This document shows, in pieces, positions 6,615-14,295 of a stretch of DNA of 64,000 bases. This DNA comes from Nostoc sp. 'Peltigera membranacea cyanobiont' N6 (GTDB taxonomy: Bacteria > Cyanobacteriota > Cyanobacteriia > Cyanobacteriales > Nostocaceae). Within the stretch, counting starts at the first letter, position 1. Each line of letters starts with the position of its first letter. A program made the translations under genes and the position numbers. The notes beneath the pieces were generated by a model. It saw only the letters and a list, made by a program, of their open reading frames with translations, was not told where the DNA came from and searched no databases. The stretch is from assembly GCF_002949735.1 (NCBI RefSeq), contig NZ_CP026681.1, positions 3,038,001 through 3,102,000 of the forward strand, given 5' to 3'.

Positions 6615-8746
6615 AGATTTTCTGGGATAGGTTTTCTTGACTTAGATTGAATCACTCGTTTGGGTCGATTGAGAAACTTTAACTGATCAAACCAAAGTAG
6701 TGCGATCGCACCACCCCCTAAACAAATTGCTAGGTCGATTGGGTGTAAAAATGAGAAGCTAAATAATTGACGTAAGAACGGAACATACAGCACTAATAAA
6801 AGAAAAATCAGTCCCCCACCAATCACCCACCAAAGGGCATTATTAGGAGATTTCAGAATTTTTAGGCTGAGGCGCGATGAAGAACTTTCGCTCAAAATTA
6901 AGAATAAATTTGCCAAAATCAAGGTTGTAAATGTTAAAGCATTCACCAACCGCAATTTTTGTTCGGGAACGGCTCTTGCAAAGATATTCGTACTTTGAAT
7001 ACGTTGATCGAGTTCAGCGTCACTCATGAGATCCAATTCCGCTCCCGTCAGAATGGCTCCCATTTGCATCAATCCAATTTGACGGGCAATGGTTTGAGCG
7101 GTTCCGGGATAATCACCCGTAATCATCACTACTCGAATACCTGCGGTATAACATTCTTGAATTGCCGCCGCAACGTTTGGACGCACTGGATCGGACAATC
7201 CCACTAATCCGACAAATTGAAAAGGAAAGTCATGTTGCTCGTTGGGTAAATGCTCAGGATTTAGGGATGGATGAGGCGGCAAAAATGGGGGCGGTGCATC
7301 AATAAGAGACGCTTTGGCAACACCTAACACACGCAATCCTTGATTTGCCATTTCACTGATTTGGGTTGCCAGAATTCTCTGCTGTTGGGGTGTGAAATGA
7401 CAGAGATCCGCGATCGCTTCCGGCGCTCCTTTCGCTGCAATTTCATATTGCTTACCATCGGCTGACTGCCAAACGTGAGACATTGCCAATAGATGCGGTG
7501 AGAGCGGATATTCTCGCAACAGTTTCCAATCGTTATGCAGATGTTCAGTATGTGCGAGATAATGAGATCCCAATTCCTTAAACGCTTTCTCCATTGGATC
7601 AAAGGGATCTCTTTGGCTTGCCAAAATACAGAACTCCACTAATTCATGAACTGCTTCGGGGAGAGACTCGCGTAAATGCAATTCCAAATTATATGGGTGA
7701 GGATTTTCTGTCTGGTTGTATGCAAATAGCTGTTGTACTGCCATCTGATTCAGCGTCAGCGTCCCAGTTTTATCCACACACAGAACGGTTGCAGAACCCA
7801 AGGTTTCCACGGCTGAGGCGCGACGAGCTAAAACGTGTTTCTGAGAAATGCGCCAAGCACCCAATGCTAAAAAGATGGTAACAACAACCGGAAATTCATT
7901 CGGCAAAATTGCTATCGCTAGGGTAATACCTGCAAGAAATCCCTTGAGCCAATCTCCTCGCGTGATTCCATAGATAACAACGATCGCCACACACAACAAT
8001 AAAGCGATACCAAACAGACGGCTCACCAAGCGAGTCATTTCTTGTTGTAGGGGAGTCGGTTCCGGCTTGAGTTTTTGTAAGGCGTTGCCAATCTTGCCCA
8101 TCTCTGTTTGAGCGCCCACCGCTTGGACTTGAGCAATTCCCTGTCCTTGAACTACCAATGTGCCAGAATATACAAAGGGCAACTCATCTCCGCCAGGACG
8201 CGCCATTTGCATACTGCCCACAGCTGCAACTTTGCGAACAGGTAGCGATTCCCCGGTTAATAACGACTCATCGGTTGAGAGATTTGAGCAGGAAAGCATG
8301 ATTGCATCCGCAGACACGCGTTCGCGAAGCGTCTCTGAAAGAGAATCGCCTTCTGCTAGAACTAAGATATCTTCTCGAACAACTTCTCGCCCTGCAATCC
8401 GTTTTCGCTGTCCATCCCGAATTACTAAGGCGCGAGGACTGGAAAGATCGCGTAATGCTTCTAGGGCGTGTTCGGTTTTACCTTCTTGGTAAAGGCTGAT
8501 CCCTGTGATGAAGAAGACGAAACCCAGCAAAATTAAGGCTTCTTGTAGATCGCCTAAAATCCAATAGATGATCCCACCACCAACCAGCAAGAGGAAGATT
8601 GGATCTTGAACGGTTTCCCAAGCGAAGGATAAGATACTGCGCGATCGGGACGAGGGGAGTTCATTGTAGCCATCTTGCTTGAGCCGAGCGATCGCCTCTT
8701 GCTCAGATAAACCAACCACAGTATTGAGATCGACGGTTGAAACCAT
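6611..8746 (-). CDS. Cation-transporting P-type ATPase with large internal deletion
   Basis: This 711-residue protein is shorter than the roughly 830-900 usual for the family. It has the actuator loop LTGES (163-167), the phosphorylation motif DKTGTLT (325-331) and the nucleotide domain with GLRVLGVAKASL and MITGDYPGTA. After RAVPEQKLRLVNAL it jumps directly to TFTTLILANLFLIL near the last helices. The hinge GDGVNDAPA, essential for Mg binding and dephosphorylation, and about four transmembrane helices are absent, so transport activity is very unlikely. The loop normally reading PEEFP is PNEFP here. An eight-residue insert (SLSETLRE) follows AEGD. Start M at 8746 (MVSTVDLN) is preferred over the longer frame from 8785. 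Confidence 0.85.
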   Translation of the reverse strand: MVSTVDLNTVVGLSEQEAIARLKQDGYNELPSSRSRSILSFAWETVQDPIFLLLVGGGIIYWILGDLQEALILLGFVFFITGISLYQEGKTEHALEALRDLSSPRALVIRDGQRKRIAGREVVREDILVLAEGDSLSETLRERVSADAIMLSCSNLSTDESLLTGESLPVRKVAAVGSMQMARPGGDELPFVYSGTLVVQGQGIAQVQAVGAQTEMGKIGNALQKLKPEPTPLQQEMTRLVSRLFGIALLLCVAIVVIYGITRGDWLKGFLAGITLAIAILPNEFPVVVTIFLALGAWRISQKHVLARRASAVETLGSATVLCVDKTGTLTLNQMAVQQLFAYNQTENPHPYNLELHLRESLPEAVHELVEFCILASQRDPFDPMEKAFKELGSHYLAHTEHLHNDWKLLREYPLSPHLLAMSHVWQSADGKQYEIAAKGAPEAIADLCHFTPQQQRILATQISEMANQGLRVLGVAKASLIDAPPPFLPPHPSLNPEHLPNEQHDFPFQFVGLVGLSDPVRPNVAAAIQECYTAGIRVVMITGDYPGTAQTIARQIGLMQMGAILTGAELDLMSDAELDQRIQSTNIFARAVPEQKLRLVNALTFTTLILANLFLILSESSSSRLSLKILKSPNNALWWVIGGGLIFLLLVLYVPFLRQLFSFSFLHPIDLAICLGGGAIALLWFDQLKFLNRPKRVIQSKSRKPIPENL
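8321..8344. repeat. 24-bp small palindromic repeat inserted in frame in the ATPase gene
   Basis: The 24 bases between the codons for AEGD and RVSADA are absent from the family consensus AEGDRVPADA. They include TTCGCGAAGCGTCTC, a type of palindromic repeat common in Nostoc genomes. The length keeps the reading frame. Confidence 0.55.
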
Positions 8747-8819
8747 AATTCTGCTTTTTCCTCTGAAACATAAAAAACAGATCAATAGCGGTTCTCAATT
8801 ACATGAAATACAGACCTAA

Positions 8820-8892
8820 CCCCCTGCCCCTTCCCTACAAGGGAAGGGGAGTAAGATTCAAAGCCTCTCTCCTTTTAGGAGAGAGGTCAAAG
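8820..8892. repeat. Paired GC-rich intergenic hairpins
   Basis: Two adjacent hairpins lie here: CCCCTTCCC/GGGAAGGGG at 8826-8850 and CCTCTCTCC/GGAGAGAGG at 8864-8887. This is a widespread cyanobacterial intergenic repeat and may terminate transcription between the PPOX gene and the ATPase gene. Confidence 0.6.
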
Positions 8893-8926
8893 TGTATTGC
8901 TTCCATTCGAGAAGCGCTATAGATTC

Positions 8927-9376
8927 TCACCGCCTGCTAAGTCCATCAGTGGTTCGCCCGGCCATCTCAGTAGGATGGATACAATAGAGCGCCATTTCTT
9001 CCGCACGACCCCAGGCATCAATCCAGGTGCGATTAATCGCGGGTGAAAGCGTTGGATTTTGGGTTTTGACAAATTGCATCACGCGATCGATGTCTTGCTC
9101 AATAGTGATGTGTTCAGCAAGACCTGTTACAGTAACGCTACGCCAATGCTTTTGATCGTGGATTTCTTCAACCTGCAAACAAACTTCTGGATTCGCATCC
9201 ATATACTTGGTCTTCATCCCAACCGTAGTAAAGATGTAGATGTTTGGCTCTTCAAAATAATAGCGCATAGGTACAACATAAGGATGTCCTTCAAAGGCAC
9301 AAGCTAAGTGCCCATGTCCTACTTTCTGCAAGAGTTCATGTATCTCTTTTGTACCCATTTCATCGATATCTAACAT
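8927..9376 (-). CDS. Pyridoxamine 5'-phosphate oxidase family (FMN-binding) protein
   Basis: This 149-residue single-domain split-barrel protein of the PPOX/NimA-like group has GHLACAFEGHPYVVPMRYYFE at the N-terminal strands, IYIFTTVGMKTKYMDANP in the middle and the HWRSVTVTGLAE strand. These correspond to the flavin-binding face. Related proteins bind FMN or F420 and reduce or protect against reactive compounds; the substrate is unknown. Start at 9376 (MLDIDEMG) is favoured over 9394 by family length. It sits in the stress-type cluster, transcribed toward the ATPase gene. An AT-rich TTAATCAATT element precedes it but without the full shared motif seen elsewhere. Confidence 0.82.
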   Translation of the reverse strand: MLDIDEMGTKEIHELLQKVGHGHLACAFEGHPYVVPMRYYFEEPNIYIFTTVGMKTKYMDANPEVCLQVEEIHDQKHWRSVTVTGLAEHITIEQDIDRVMQFVKTQNPTLSPAINRTWIDAWGRAEEMALYCIHPTEMAGRTTDGLSRR

Positions 9377-9540
9377 AGTGATTCTCCAGAACAAATATTT
9401 AATTGATTAATCGAGTCGCAAATGTGTTATTGACATTTTGCCTACTTTCATCGTTGTTTTATAGCGTTTCAAAAATGGTGATAATAACTGAGATATGCCT
9501 TTTTTAACTGCTTTTAAAGACTTAGTTATCCATTTCTAGG

Positions 9541-9702
9541 ACTTGACCCAAAATCTGTTAAGCGATTGCTGTCGCAGACGGCAAGCCGTTCGCAGATGAT
9601 GGCTGTTGGTAAATAGCTAAACAAGCAAGCATAGCAAGGAACTCATCAAAATCCAGGGGTTTGGTGAACCAAATATCAATCAAGAGGTGAAAAAGCACTT
9701 TT
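9541..9702 (-). pseudogene. Response-regulator receiver C-terminal remnant
   Basis: The minus strand encodes WFTKPLDFDEFLAMLACLAI then YQQPS, nearly identical to the end of the receiver domain at 18562-19077. A 27-bp insert (codons SANGLPSAT, containing inverted CGGCAAGCCG-type repeat sequence) and an in-frame stop then interrupt it, after which QILG resumes. Upstream of the conserved block the similarity fades within ten codons. It is a duplicated, decayed fragment. Confidence 0.72.
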
Positions 9703-10202
9703 GCTCTCTTGTTAATTTTCTATACCATGACATAGTGTTGTTTGATTTCTAGGGTTATTTGTTTGATTACAATATAAAAAGTAAGAAAAATGTCAAATAT
9801 AAATTTAATTTTTTCTATAACGGCGACTAAAAAAATACTATGTCAAAAGAATGAGATTTAATGTGATACTTTTTTGGTAAAATATAGCTGTTATCATAAA
9901 AATATAAAAACACCGACAACGCTACACGTTATACCCTGAAATTCTGCCAACAACTTTAGTAGCAATAACCAACTAACTAATGAATAAATCGGCGGTCTTC
10001 TATCTTTTCAAGGAATGAGAGGGATAGCCAATTTTTTTTGAGGTTATAGACAAACTTTTATCAAGACTTTTGTCGCGTCTTCGAGCTTTTTATTACGATA
10101 TATGAATTCACGTAGGCAGCAGCAGCCTATGGACTTGCATTTTTGGTTATAAAGATTATCTGATAAGAATGTAATTGAGCCAAGATAAGTTTTGTACCAT
10201 AT
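9703..10202. other. AT-rich intergenic stretch
   Basis: These 500 bp upstream of the DUF4079 gene show no coding-like frame in any reading and no recognised RNA. It ends at the shared upstream motif. Confidence 0.45.
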
Positions 10203-10281
10203 TTAATCAATTGATTCAATTCATTCAATAAATCAAACAACAGCCTGTCAGGGTAATCGTAGAAGCAGAGTTGTTAATTCA
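10203..10281 (+). promoter_or_regulatory. Shared upstream motif, copy A
   Basis: Starts TTAATCAATTGATTCAATTC, contains AAATCAAACAACAG and CCTGTCA, and ends CAGAGTTGTTAATTCA. It aligns with copy B (11752-11830) over its whole length and with copies C and D in the core. It lies about 50 bp upstream of the DUF4079 start. Confidence 0.6.
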
Positions 10282-10333
10282 CTTCAAGCAATCCTCATAT
10301 TCAATATACGCAAATACTTTGGAGATAACCATT

Positions 10334-10819
10334 ATGAGTTTGCATAATCTAGCAGTTCTCCAGCCCTATCTCAGCTTTTTCCACCCGATTACCATGTGGA
10401 TTTTATTAGTCGTTGCCCTCTACGCCATGTATCTGGGTGTGCAAGTTCGGCGGACGAGGCTGGCAGAAGGAGAGTCTAAAAAAGAACTGGTAAAGAGTCG
10501 CTTTGCCATCCGCCATCATCAAATTGGCTCGATCTTGCTCGCGCTAATGGTAATGGGGGCGATCGGGGGGATAACTGTTACCTATCTTAACAGTGGCAAA
10601 ATTGTGATTGGCCCCCATCTATTTGCCGGGTTAGGAATGGTGGGGTTGATTTCCACATCTGCTGCGTTAGTTCCCTTCATGCAGAAGCATGACTGGGTTC
10701 GCAGCATCCACATTTCGCTGAACCTGATTTTACTGGGATTGTTTGGCTGGCAAGCTGTGACAGGGGTGCAAATTGTCCAGAAGATTTTGAGCCAAATGAT
10801 GAAGAATGGCGCAGGATGA
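10334..10819 (+). CDS. DUF4079 family membrane protein
   Basis: This 161-residue integral membrane protein has about four hydrophobic helices: an N-terminal helix with FHPITMWILLVVALYAMYLG, then SILLALMVMGAIGGITVTYL, LFAGLGMVGLISTSAALV and LNLILLGLFGWQAVTGVQIV. Conserved histidines (FHP, RHHQIG, GPHLFAG, SIHISLN) resemble a haem-binding cytochrome b561-like arrangement, which is a family inference. Start at 10334 follows GGAGATAACC; the longer frame from 10271 would include the upstream motif. A rhodanese gene follows 78 bp downstream on the same strand, a probable operon. Confidence 0.82.
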   Translation: MSLHNLAVLQPYLSFFHPITMWILLVVALYAMYLGVQVRRTRLAEGESKKELVKSRFAIRHHQIGSILLALMVMGAIGGITVTYLNSGKIVIGPHLFAGLGMVGLISTSAALVPFMQKHDWVRSIHISLNLILLGLFGWQAVTGVQIVQKILSQMMKNGAG

Positions 10820-10897
10820 CGAGTATTCAACCTGCTGGGCTAAAGTGTTTCAGCCCAACTGCTTTATATGTCAGTCACACAACTTGAGGAGAAAAAT

Positions 10898-11374
10898 ATG
10901 AAGAATCTTTTTCTAAGATTATTGCTAGGAATATTATCATTCATTTGTATTTTGGCGATCGCACCCATCCCCGTCGCATCTGCTAGTTCGATGCCCCAAG
11001 CCCAATTATCGGAAGCGATCGATCATTTTTTGACTTCTCTTCCTAGCGATTATTACACGATCGCAAATACAGAAGCTCTCAAAAATATTATCAAAAACGA
11101 TAATGCAGCATTTAATGCAGAATTAATTGATGTCAGACAGCCTTCTGAATATAACTCCGGTCACATTCCCAATGCCATTAATATCCCCTTGCAAACCTTA
11201 ATTGCCAATCTTGATAAAATTCCCCAAGATCGCCCTGTAGTTCTCTACTGCACAACAGGCTATCGAAGCGCAATGGGAGTTATGACTTTGCAAATATTAG
11301 GACGTACTAACGTGCATGGTTTTCCTCTTAGCATTCAAGGTTGGAAAGCAGCAGGAAAACCTTTACAAAAGTAG
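10898..11374 (+). CDS. Exported rhodanese-like protein
   Basis: This 158-residue protein has a signal peptide (MKNLFLRLLLGILSFICILA, cleavage probably after SAS near 31) and one rhodanese domain. The domain contains LIDVRQPSEYNSGHIPNAIN and the active-site loop VLYCTTGYRS, so the catalytic cysteine is present. It should act in the periplasm or thylakoid lumen in sulfur transfer or thiol redox. ATG 10898 is preceded by TTGAGGAGAAAAAT, a good ribosome site, which excludes the longer frame from 10868. It follows the DUF4079 gene and probably shares its regulation through motif A. Confidence 0.88.
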   Translation: MKNLFLRLLLGILSFICILAIAPIPVASASSMPQAQLSEAIDHFLTSLPSDYYTIANTEALKNIIKNDNAAFNAELIDVRQPSEYNSGHIPNAINIPLQTLIANLDKIPQDRPVVLYCTTGYRSAMGVMTLQILGRTNVHGFPLSIQGWKAAGKPLQK

Positions 11375-11583
11375 GATGCGATTACACAAATAAAGGGTTT
11401 AATACCAGATAAAACAGCGCCAAAGCCAATAGTAAGCGGATCGAGCGATCGACTGAGCCAACATTCATTTTCATAGCTAAAAATCTCCATATTGAACTGA
11501 TTGTAAAACCCTGGGTGCATGACGGTAATAAGTGACTCTCAGGGCGATCGCAATTTTTTTGTAACTTTACTTTGATACTATTT

Positions 11584-11604
11584 TTATAACTAAACTAGTT
11601 ATAA
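11584..11604. promoter_or_regulatory. Perfect palindrome, operator-like
   Basis: TTATAACTA and TAGTTATAA form a perfect 9-bp inverted repeat around AAC. It ends immediately before an AAGGAGA ribosome site, so a bound repressor could block a promoter here. Confidence 0.5.
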
Positions 11605-11625
11605 GGAGAAGAAGATAAATTCAAT

Positions 11626-11703
11626 ATGGTATATGCGATCGCTGCCAAGATAAATGCTATACAAAAAGATGAGCGATCGTCTATTGATTCCCTAGAGTAT
11701 TAA
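11626..11703 (+). CDS. Possible 25-residue small protein
   Basis: ATG at 11626 is preceded by AAGGAGAAGAAG about 16 bases upstream and opens a 25-codon frame (MVYAIAAKINAIQKDERSSI and five more residues). The initiation region with its palindrome looks like a real regulated promoter. The peptide has no recognisable family and may be the first codons of a gene whose remainder is lost, or a small protein. Confidence 0.3.
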   Translation: MVYAIAAKINAIQKDERSSIDSLEY

Positions 11704-11751
11704 CTTGAAAATTTATCTAGAGTTTTATTAAAAAACTATTTTTCCTAAGTT

Positions 11752-11830
11752 TTATATCGTAGTTAATCAATTCAATCAGGAAATCAATCAACCGTCTGTC
11801 ATAACAATAGAGACCAGAGTTGTTAATTCA
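11752..11830 (+). promoter_or_regulatory. Shared upstream motif, copy B
   Basis: Reads TTATATCGTAGTTAATCAAT, then TCAATCAGGAAATCAATCAA, CCGTCTGTCATAAC and CAGAGTTGTTAATTCA. It matches copy A at both ends and shares TATATCGTA with copy C and AGGAAAT with copy D. It lies about 205 bp upstream of the DUF3122 gene. Confidence 0.6.
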
Positions 11831-12034
11831 GATCGATCGCGCTTGAAAGATGAGAACAAGATAACTGCACAAGATTGGATAATTTATTTCTTGGAAATCC
11901 CTGATGTTAATCCTAGCCTAATTGTAAGACGACTATTCAGTTCATCTTAGGAGTAGGAATCGAAATAAATTCAAAAGGCACTTTAAAAAGTCGTCAATTA
12001 ATGATGATTTACATAGATTTAGAGAGGAATAAAA

Positions 12035-12562
12035 ATGAAATCAATTTATCGTTTCATTGGAGCAACACTCATACTCGGAATGCTAGTCTGGACGTTGACT
12101 ATTAATCTGGCGATCGCGCCAGCGAGAGCTACCATTCGTCAATTAGAAGAAGCCCCAGGACAAATGGTTTACCAATCTAGACAAACCTTGAAAGATCAGC
12201 ACGGGAATAACTGGCAGGCGATCGCCTTTAAACGTACTCCTCCCAATGGCAAAACTAGTCTTGAACTCCGTTTGGTGGGGTTTATTAGTGCAGTAGAAAT
12301 TGACCGCAGTAAACCTTTATTGTTGGCTGATTCAATGGGTAAAACACTTGCTGCGGATGATACCTCCAGTACTCTGTTCACTGATTTATCTGCTCCCGAA
12401 TCTAATGTAGGACAGTATGATATTCAGCCCTTGTTACCGCAGTTGCAGCCAGAAATTCCTCTAAGCTTGACAGTGCCAGCGATCGGTGGTGAGGCGATTA
12501 ATCTATCGGTTCCACCATCCTTTGTACAAGATTGGCAAACACTCTTTTCTTCAAGAGAGTAG
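12035..12562 (+). CDS. DUF3122 family exported protein
   Basis: This 175-residue protein has an N-terminal signal sequence (FIGATLILGMLVWTLTINLA, cleavage near ARA at about 32). The mature part begins TIRQLEEAPGQMVYQSRQTL and continues with WQAIAFKRTPPNGKTSLELR, typical of DUF3122, a cyanobacterial family of unknown function. It has no cysteines or catalytic motif and probably resides in the periplasm or lumen. A GAGAGGAATAAAA ribosome site precedes the ATG. It stands alone downstream of motif B. Confidence 0.82.
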   Translation: MKSIYRFIGATLILGMLVWTLTINLAIAPARATIRQLEEAPGQMVYQSRQTLKDQHGNNWQAIAFKRTPPNGKTSLELRLVGFISAVEIDRSKPLLLADSMGKTLAADDTSSTLFTDLSAPESNVGQYDIQPLLPQLQPEIPLSLTVPAIGGEAINLSVPPSFVQDWQTLFSSRE

Positions 12563-12727
12563 CTAGAGTTGACTAGTCGCGCAAGTATAGAGAAAAGGCT
12601 GACGGGGTGACAAAGCCGATGAAGCAAAGAAAATAGAGGAGCGTGACAGTTACGCGATCGCAGTTTTGTTGATGTGAGCTACTATCGGGCTGTAGTTGTG
12701 GTGAAAGGCGATCGCTACTTTTAGCCA

Positions 12728-13065
12728 TCAGGCAACAGCAAACCCTGTATATTGTCGAACTTTAGGATGACGAAATCCAAGAACTATATCACTTTTAGAA
12801 ACACCAGCACCCGTCAAATCATTTGCTATCCCCTCTTCAGTATCGTCATACTGAATCCAGATTTTATCGCCAATTAAACTCAGGTGAATAGGGGTAGAGT
12901 GAAGGTAGCGATCGCCATTCCATCCAATGTCTAAAACTAAATATTGTCCTCGCTCATCATCAAATAAACTTGAGAGCTATAAGCATCAGGAAGAGAAGCA
13001 CGATAATCTGCGTGACTTTGGAGTATGTTCTTAATGATTTCTCGATATCCTATTCGGGTATCCAT
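12728..13065 (-). pseudogene. xisI: xisI-like gene, frameshifted
   Basis: This is a XisI homologue (fdxN element excision controlling factor family). The start MDTRIGYREIIKNILQSHAD and the body DDERGQYLVLDIGWNGDRY, then IHLSLIGDKIWIQYDDTEEG and DIVLGFRHPKVRQYTGFAVA, are well preserved but lie in two frames. The shift falls around 12965-12980, where SSQV passes into SLFDDERG. One base change would restore about 111 residues. It overlaps the xisH remnant, the usual gene order. Confidence 0.82.
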
Positions 13066-13187
13066 TGAACAATAACATCACTTTCATCATCAAAAACAAT
13101 TAATTTGACAATCTGATTTGTAAGTAAAATCTGTCTTAATTCTATCGTAAATACACTGTATGCGATCGCAGATATTGTAGAGTCCAT
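13050..13187 (-). pseudogene. xisH: xisH-like gene, 3' remnant
   Basis: Only the last 40 or so codons of a XisH protein are recognisable: SVFTIELRQILLTNQIVKLI followed by VFDDESDVIVQWIPE and a stop. The normal 138-residue protein has an endonuclease-like N-terminal part, which is missing. The 3' end overlaps the xisI start as in intact pairs. Confidence 0.72.
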
Positions 13188-13280
13188 TACACTTCGTTAA
13201 CACACCATCTAATCGCTAGAGCGAAGCCGAACCCATCTATCAGTTATCATTTAATATAGAGAAATGACGGGAACTTAAAA

Positions 13281-13529
13281 ATGACCCTCAAAGAACAATT
13301 AATCCGTGAAATTGAGACAGCACCCGATCGCGTCATCGAAGAACTTTTTGACTTTTTACTATTAGCAAAAATCAAACATCACCGATCGCAAGAACCGCCC
13401 AAACCTTTTGGCGTATTTATAGAAGAACTGATTGCCGATATCCCCCAAGACGTTTTAGACACCCTACCGACAGACAGTGCCGAACAACATGACCACTACA
13501 TCTATGGCACACTAAAACACAATCCATGA
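13281..13529 (+). CDS. DUF2281-type antitoxin
   Basis: This 82-residue protein begins MTLKEQLIREIETAPDRVIE then ELFDFLLLAK, the helix-turn pattern of the DUF2281/VapB-like antitoxins of cyanobacteria. A proline-rich middle and an acidic tail follow, which would wrap the toxin. Its stop overlaps the start of a PIN-domain toxin gene by 4 bases (ATGA), the usual toxin-antitoxin coupling. The toxin gene is broken, so this antitoxin may now have no partner here. Confidence 0.78.
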   Translation: MTLKEQLIREIETAPDRVIEELFDFLLLAKIKHHRSQEPPKPFGVFIEELIADIPQDVLDTLPTDSAEQHDHYIYGTLKHNP

Positions 13530-13933
13530 AGCCGATCTTTGCCGATACCTTTTATTGGATCGCCCTACTCAACCCAAAAGATGACTGGCATCAAATCGCA
13601 CTCCATTATACCTAAAACAACACGACTAACCCACCGATCGCTACAGATGGCATTATCGATGAAGTATTAAATTATGCCGCATCAAGAGGCAGTGTAATCA
13701 GACAAAAAGCCCTATTGATGTGTACGCAAATCTTACGAGAACCCACCATAAATATTATTACCTATACACCAGAATTGCGACAATTAGGCTTCGATTTATA
13801 CGGACAGCGTTCAGATAAAGGATATAGCCTGACAGACTGCATTTCAATGGTTATCATGCGACAAATGGGGATTACCGATGTCCTCACCCATGACAAACAC
13901 TTTACCCAAGAAGGATTTCATATTCTGTTTTAA
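13526..13933 (+). pseudogene. PIN-domain (VapC-like) toxin with in-frame stop
   Basis: The frame starts MKPIFADTFYWIALLNPKDD with the first PIN acidic residue in FADT. It stops at TAA 13613-13615 and then resumes in the same frame: TDGIIDEVLNYAASRGSVIR, then KGYSLTDCISMVIMRQMGIT and DVLTHDKHFTQEGFHILF. The later acidic residues (SLTD, HDKHF) are intact. One nonsense codon is therefore the only visible lesion in about 135 codons. A downstream ATG at 13715 could yield at most a 72-residue C-terminal piece without the first catalytic aspartate. PIN toxins are RNases; loss of function would be tolerated while the antitoxin persists. Confidence 0.82.
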
Positions 13934-13998
13934 ATACTTTTACGATGCCTGGGTTGGGCGTAGCCATCGCTTTTTTTTATTGAAGGAAGTTTTTTAAG

Positions 13999-14295
13999 TC
14001 AAGATTGTAAGGCTTTTAACCTTGCCCGCAGTTGGGCGATTTCCTGCGCCATATCTAAGACCATTACCGCTCCGACGAGATTTAGTCCTAAATCCTGGCG
14101 TAACCGTTGAATTTGAGCAATTCGCGCAATTTCTCGCGATCGCAGCATGGAACCAATCGGCTCAATCAATCCCACTTGCACATATTGTTCAATGACGATG
14201 GTTGAGGTTTCCGTCACCAAAGCTGCATATTCAAAGGTATAAAGGCGATCGCCTTCTGGAGAAATAACCGTAGTGGAGAGTCTAAACTCGCTCAT
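13999..14295 (-). CDS. Chaperone modulator CbpM-like protein
   Basis: This 98-residue protein has a MerR-like helix-turn-helix region: LVTETSTIVIEQYVQVGLIE then IGSMLRSREIARIAQIQRLR, and a C-terminal helix. This is the CbpM family, which binds the J-domain of CbpA and inhibits its co-chaperone activity. The gene overlaps the end of the DnaJ/CbpA gene by 4 bases, so the pair is co-translated. The adjacency supports the assignment strongly. Confidence 0.85.
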   Translation of the reverse strand: MSEFRLSTTVISPEGDRLYTFEYAALVTETSTIVIEQYVQVGLIEPIGSMLRSREIARIAQIQRLRQDLGLNLVGAVMVLDMAQEIAQLRARLKALQS

